A stretch of 39,808 bases of DNA, taken from contig NZ_JAAFYZ010000080.1 of NCBI RefSeq assembly GCF_018274385.1, positions 1 to 39,808 of the forward strand. The letters are read 5' to 3'. The position numbers and the translations under genes were made by a program. The DNA is from Catenulispora pinistramenti (GTDB taxonomy: Bacteria > Actinomycetota > Actinomycetes > Streptomycetales > Catenulisporaceae). Shown one piece after another: positions 36,926 through 39,808 of this stretch (the first letter of the stretch is position 1; the number at the start of each line of letters is the position of its first letter). The notes under the pieces are model-generated. The model had not been told where the DNA came from. It made no database searches and was given only the letters and a program-made list of their open reading frames with translations.

Positions 36926-39022
36926 TCAGGCCAGCGCCCAGGGCCTCCACTGCAACGTCCGCGGGAGGTCACGGGCATCTATCCGGGCCGTGTACAGCGA
37001 GCCGTCCGGTCCGATGGCCGCCGCCACGACCAGGCCGTGCGCGTCAACGGTCAGCGAGGGGCGCAGGATCGGCCCGGGTCCGCTGAGCCAGCGCCGCACC
37101 CCGTCGGCCACCCCGACCCGCGGCTGCCAGACCACCTCGACCAGCCCGCGCTCGCCGCGCTGGGCCAGGAAGGCGCCGCCGACGTGCGGCTGGACCGCGA
37201 CGACACCGAACCCGCCCTGGCCGCCGAGGGCGGCGTCCGCCGCGGTGTCCCCCGGGCGCCAGGCACCGCCGGACGGCCGGGACATCAGGGTCAGGATCCC
37301 GGTGTCGGCCGCGCGGGTGGCCAGCAGCGCCCCGCCGCCGCGGAGCGGGTGGACGGTCGGCGGATCACCCATTGGAGGTAGCGCCGAATGGGTGACCTCC
37401 GGGTCGCCGGCCCCGCCGGCCGCGATGTGCCAGGTCCAGAGTTGGTGGCTGACCGCGTGCAGTTCCACGTCACCGTTCCGGGTGACCGCCGCGGTCAGGC
37501 CGTCCCGCACCCGGTGGCCGCCGATGTCCCGCCAGTCGGTCCAGCGCGCGCCGGGCGTCGTCAGGTCGCGGTGCCGCCAGGACACTGACATGTCGGCGTT
37601 GCGGGCGAAGACGTGGAGCGTGCCGCGGCCGTCGACCACGGCGGCCGGGCAGCCGACGGCGGTGGCGTCCTTTGTCACCGGTCCGATCGGGGTGCCCAGG
37701 CTGGTCCACGGGGTGAAGCCGCCGTCGGACCGCTCCTCGGCGACGACCACTTCCTCCCGCCAGGTCCCCTGGTCGGGATCGGTCGTGGCCCGCAGGCCGA
37801 CGAGCTGCACGCGGCGGTCACCGGCGACTGCTACCTCAAGATGAGGGGTCAGCGATGCGGCGGTGTTCTGGTGGCTGAGCCGCGCCTTCTCGATCCCCAC
37901 GCCGCGCCCGAAAGCGCCGCTGCCGGCCGCGGTCTCGGTCCAGACCACCGCCCGGCCGTCGATCGCGGCGAAGGCGCGCAGCCGGCCGTCCGGGCCCAGA
38001 CGCAGCCAGTCGGTGGTGCCGACGTGGCGCAGGTTCGTGCTCTGCGACCAGCCGGGCCGGGCCGCGTTCCCGCCGACCGTGCGGTCGCCGCAGCCCACCG
38101 GGTCACCGCAGTTACGCTGGTCGGCCCAGCCGTAGACACCCAGCAGGCGCAGCTTCTCGCGCTCGCTGGCCCCGCCGAGGTTGTGGCGCCAGCGCGCGTT
38201 GCCGTAGCCGACGTAGGCGTCCAGGCGCACGACCGAGGGGCCGCGGCGGGCCCGGTGGTCGGCGTACGCGGCATAGGTGAACCACGCGGTCGCGGTGTGG
38301 TCCTCGTTGTCGGTGTGGACGCCGGAGTCGGTGAGCCACGCCCGCTCCTTCGGCCCGCTGCGGCGCTCCGGATCGGGGTCCATCGTGCGCACCACGGTGG
38401 GCAGGAACCGGTCCATGAGGTCGGTGAGGGTGCCGACGAGCTGGTCCCGCGTGTAGACCCCGCCGGTTATGGCACTCTCACTCGGCTTCAGGACCGGCCG
38501 GGTCGTCTCGGTGCCGTGGAACAGCGCGGCCAACGGCGTGTGGTTCTCATCGCCAGGCGTGGACCCGGTATAGCCGCCCATCGCGATGTCCAGGAAGACC
38601 AGCCGCACCCGCGAGTCGGACCCCAGCTCGCACAACTCGGCCTCGCCACCCCGGGTGACCAGCACGCTGCGCCGCCACGGCGCGTCATCCTGCTCCCCGG
38701 CCATCCGCGCGTACGCCGACCGCAACCCGTGCTGCCGCGCCGCCGCGAAGGCCGCACCACCCCCGGCCTCAGCCGAGGTCAGGACCACGGTCGTCACCTC
38801 GGCCCCGGTCCGCACCGAGTCGGCGATATCCGGGTTCAGAAAGTACAGGTCATCGTCCGGATGCGCGACGACCTGCAGAAACGCGACCCGGCCGGCCAGC
38901 TGCGCCGGACGCTCGACCAGGTCGGCCTGGGCAGTGGTGACGGCGCCGTCGGCACCGAACGCGCCGACCGCCAGTACTCCCATCCCGAGCAGCCCGAGCT
39001 CGCGACGAGACAAGTTAGGCAC
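36926..39022 (-). CDS. Secreted PIG-L/LmbE deacetylase with C-terminal propeller domain
   Basis: A 698-residue exported protein. The N-terminus has a Tat-type signal, SRRELGLLGMGVLAVGAFG (5-23), with likely cleavage near 33. The PIG-L deacetylase domain (about 45-300) shows VVAHPDDDLYFLNPD (zinc site at 54-58) and HTDNEDHTATAWF. The rest (about 330-698) contains repeated blades with W, D and G, such as SVSWRHRDLT and WTDWRDIGGH, similar to fucose-lectin/PLL-type propellers. It probably removes N-acetyl groups from an extracellular or wall sugar. GTG 39022 is chosen: AGGAG lies 5 nt upstream and it puts the signal at the N-terminus. The open frame to 39130 is rejected. Confidence 0.88.
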   Translation of the reverse strand: MPNLSRRELGLLGMGVLAVGAFGADGAVTTAQADLVERPAQLAGRVAFLQVVAHPDDDLYFLNPDIADSVRTGAEVTTVVLTSAEAGGGAAFAAARQHGLRSAYARMAGEQDDAPWRRSVLVTRGGEAELCELGSDSRVRLVFLDIAMGGYTGSTPGDENHTPLAALFHGTETTRPVLKPSESAITGGVYTRDQLVGTLTDLMDRFLPTVVRTMDPDPERRSGPKERAWLTDSGVHTDNEDHTATAWFTYAAYADHRARRGPSVVRLDAYVGYGNARWRHNLGGASEREKLRLLGVYGWADQRNCGDPVGCGDRTVGGNAARPGWSQSTNLRHVGTTDWLRLGPDGRLRAFAAIDGRAVVWTETAAGSGAFGRGVGIEKARLSHQNTAASLTPHLEVAVAGDRRVQLVGLRATTDPDQGTWREEVVVAEERSDGGFTPWTSLGTPIGPVTKDATAVGCPAAVVDGRGTLHVFARNADMSVSWRHRDLTTPGARWTDWRDIGGHRVRDGLTAAVTRNGDVELHAVSHQLWTWHIAAGGAGDPEVTHSALPPMGDPPTVHPLRGGGALLATRAADTGILTLMSRPSGGAWRPGDTAADAALGGQGGFGVVAVQPHVGGAFLAQRGERGLVEVVWQPRVGVADGVRRWLSGPGPILRPSLTVDAHGLVVAAAIGPDGSLYTARIDARDLPRTLQWRPWALA

Positions 39023-39130
39023 CTTGACTCCTGTGTGGCTGAATACCCCGCAAACCATATTCGGGACGCGGGAAGGGGCGCCGAGGTTGTCTTCGAAGTC
39101 ATTTGTCACGCACCGAACACGCGCAAACAC

Positions 39131-39172
39131 CCGTGGGGGCTCCCGATCCGACCGGACCGGAAGCCCCCACGG
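39131..39172 (-). terminator. Hairpin terminator downstream of glnII
   Basis: CCGTGGGGGCT (39131-39141) pairs over 11 bp with AGCCCCCACGG (39162-39172), and the loop can form extra CCG/CGG pairs. On the minus strand it lies 33 nt after the glutamine synthetase stop and is followed by GTGTTTG. It may also shield the PIG-L promoter. Confidence 0.75.
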
Positions 39173-39204
39173 GGAGGTTTGACAAGCTTTTGCCCTATTT
39201 CACC

Positions 39205-39808
39205 TCACACCTGCCCGGCCTTCTCCAACGCGCTGCAACAGGTGTCGACGATGAGCCGGGTCACGACGTACGGATCGACGTTCGCATTCGGCCGCCGATC
39301 CTCGATGTACCCCTTCTTGTCCACCTCGACCTGCCACGGAATCCGCACCGACGCACCCCGGTCGGACACGCCGTAGCTGTACTGGTGCCAGGGCGCGGTC
39401 TCGTGCGCCCCGGTCAGCCGCTCCTCGATACCGGCGCCATAAGCACGCACGTGCTCCGCGGGCTTGTCCCCGTCCCCCAACGCCTCACACGCAGTGATGA
39501 TCGGATCGTACGACTCCCGCATCGCCCGCGTAGAGAAGTTCGTGTGCGCCCCAGCCCCGTTCCAATCCCCCTTCTGCGGCTTCGCATCAAAGGAGACGGC
39601 CACCCCGAACTCCTCCGCGACCCGCAGCAACAGATACCGAGCCACCCACAAATGGTCAGCCACCTCCACCGGCCCGGCCGGCCCCACCTGGAACTCCCAC
39701 TGCCCCGGCATGACCTCGGCATTGATCCCCGAGATCGTCAACCCAGCCGCCAAGCAGTAGTCCAGATGCCGCTCCACCACCTCACGCCCAAAGACAGCAC
39801 CCCCACCC
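39205..39808 (-). CDS. glnII: Glutamine synthetase type II, C-terminal part (runs off the window)
   Basis: The last ~200 residues of a GSII (eukaryote-like) glutamine synthetase, which makes glutamine from glutamate, ammonia and ATP. SGINAEVMPGQWEFQVGP, the KGDWNGAGAHTNFST segment, YGAGIEERLTGAHETAPW, SYGVSDRGASVRIP and IEDRRPNANVDPYVV are diagnostic of GlnII rather than GlnA/GSI. The reading frame stays open to the window edge (FGREVVERHLDYC just upstream), so the 5' part lies beyond 39808. In Streptomyces glnII sits alongside the GSI gene glnA and responds to nitrogen state. Confidence 0.95.
   Translation of the reverse strand, partial: GGGAVFGREVVERHLDYCLAAGLTISGINAEVMPGQWEFQVGPAGPVEVADHLWVARYLLLRVAEEFGVAVSFDAKPQKGDWNGAGAHTNFSTRAMRESYDPIITACEALGDGDKPAEHVRAYGAGIEERLTGAHETAPWHQYSYGVSDRGASVRIPWQVEVDKKGYIEDRRPNANVDPYVVTRLIVDTCCSALEKAGQV

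Overview
The window is very GC-rich with strong third-position GC and many GTG starts. It carries actinomycete families: an RpfB-type resuscitation factor, a GT39 protein O-mannosyltransferase, an XRE/TPR regulator beside a DUF574 methyltransferase, a eukaryotic-type Ser/Thr kinase with a PQQ-like propeller, and GSII glutamine synthetase. This points to a filamentous actinobacterium (Streptomycetales/Catenulisporales-like). Species cannot be assigned from sequence alone. I found no tRNA, rRNA, CRISPR array, transposase, integrase or prophage gene, so it reads as chromosomal.

Left part (1-14.8 kb): a YiaA/B membrane protein and a receptor-like kinase, then the actinobacterial housekeeping block on the minus strand (rsmI, metG, tatD, rpfB, rsmA, ispE), with the mannosyltransferase gene divergent from rsmI. 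Two accessory pieces interrupt the block. One is a divergent WYL regulator/VOC pair between metG and tatD, whose regulator gene runs 119 nt into tatD. The other is an intact YefM-YoeB toxin-antitoxin pair beside a decayed Doc-like module, between metG and rsmI.

Middle (14.8-24.7 kb): an alpha/beta hydrolase; a proline-rich protein with a C-terminal TNT (NAD+ glycohydrolase) domain; an HtpX-like protease; a coupled operon of truncated haemoglobin, flavohaemoprotein and a DivIVA-like coiled-coil protein; a beta-hydroxyacid dehydrogenase; and a methyltransferase and an rRNA methyltransferase that diverge from one shared -10 element. After these comes a protein with an 'ADP-ribosylation/crystallin J1' domain.

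Right part (24.7-39.8 kb): a sugar-lactonase/mutarotase pair, a FUSC membrane protein, and a two-component flavin monooxygenase-type operon (luciferase-like protein plus FMN reductase) behind an iron-box-like site and a MarR-type palindrome. Next are a FabH-like ketosynthase divergent from an acyltransferase-E1 (ThiF) fusion, a DUF574 methyltransferase with an XRE regulator, a small unknown gene, a MarR/VOC divergent pair, a secreted PIG-L deacetylase with a propeller domain, and the 3' part of glnII.

Two features recur. First, ten starts lie 6-8 nt after a TANNNT -10 hexamer, the geometry of leaderless transcripts. Second, short tandem repeats (6-25 bp units) lie in or next to gene ends at many places, sometimes translated into low-complexity tails. 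The best candidates for undescribed biology are the FabH/acyltransferase-E1 divergon, the globin-globin-DivIVA operon, the TNT protein, and the FMN reductase with a pentapeptide-repeat extension.
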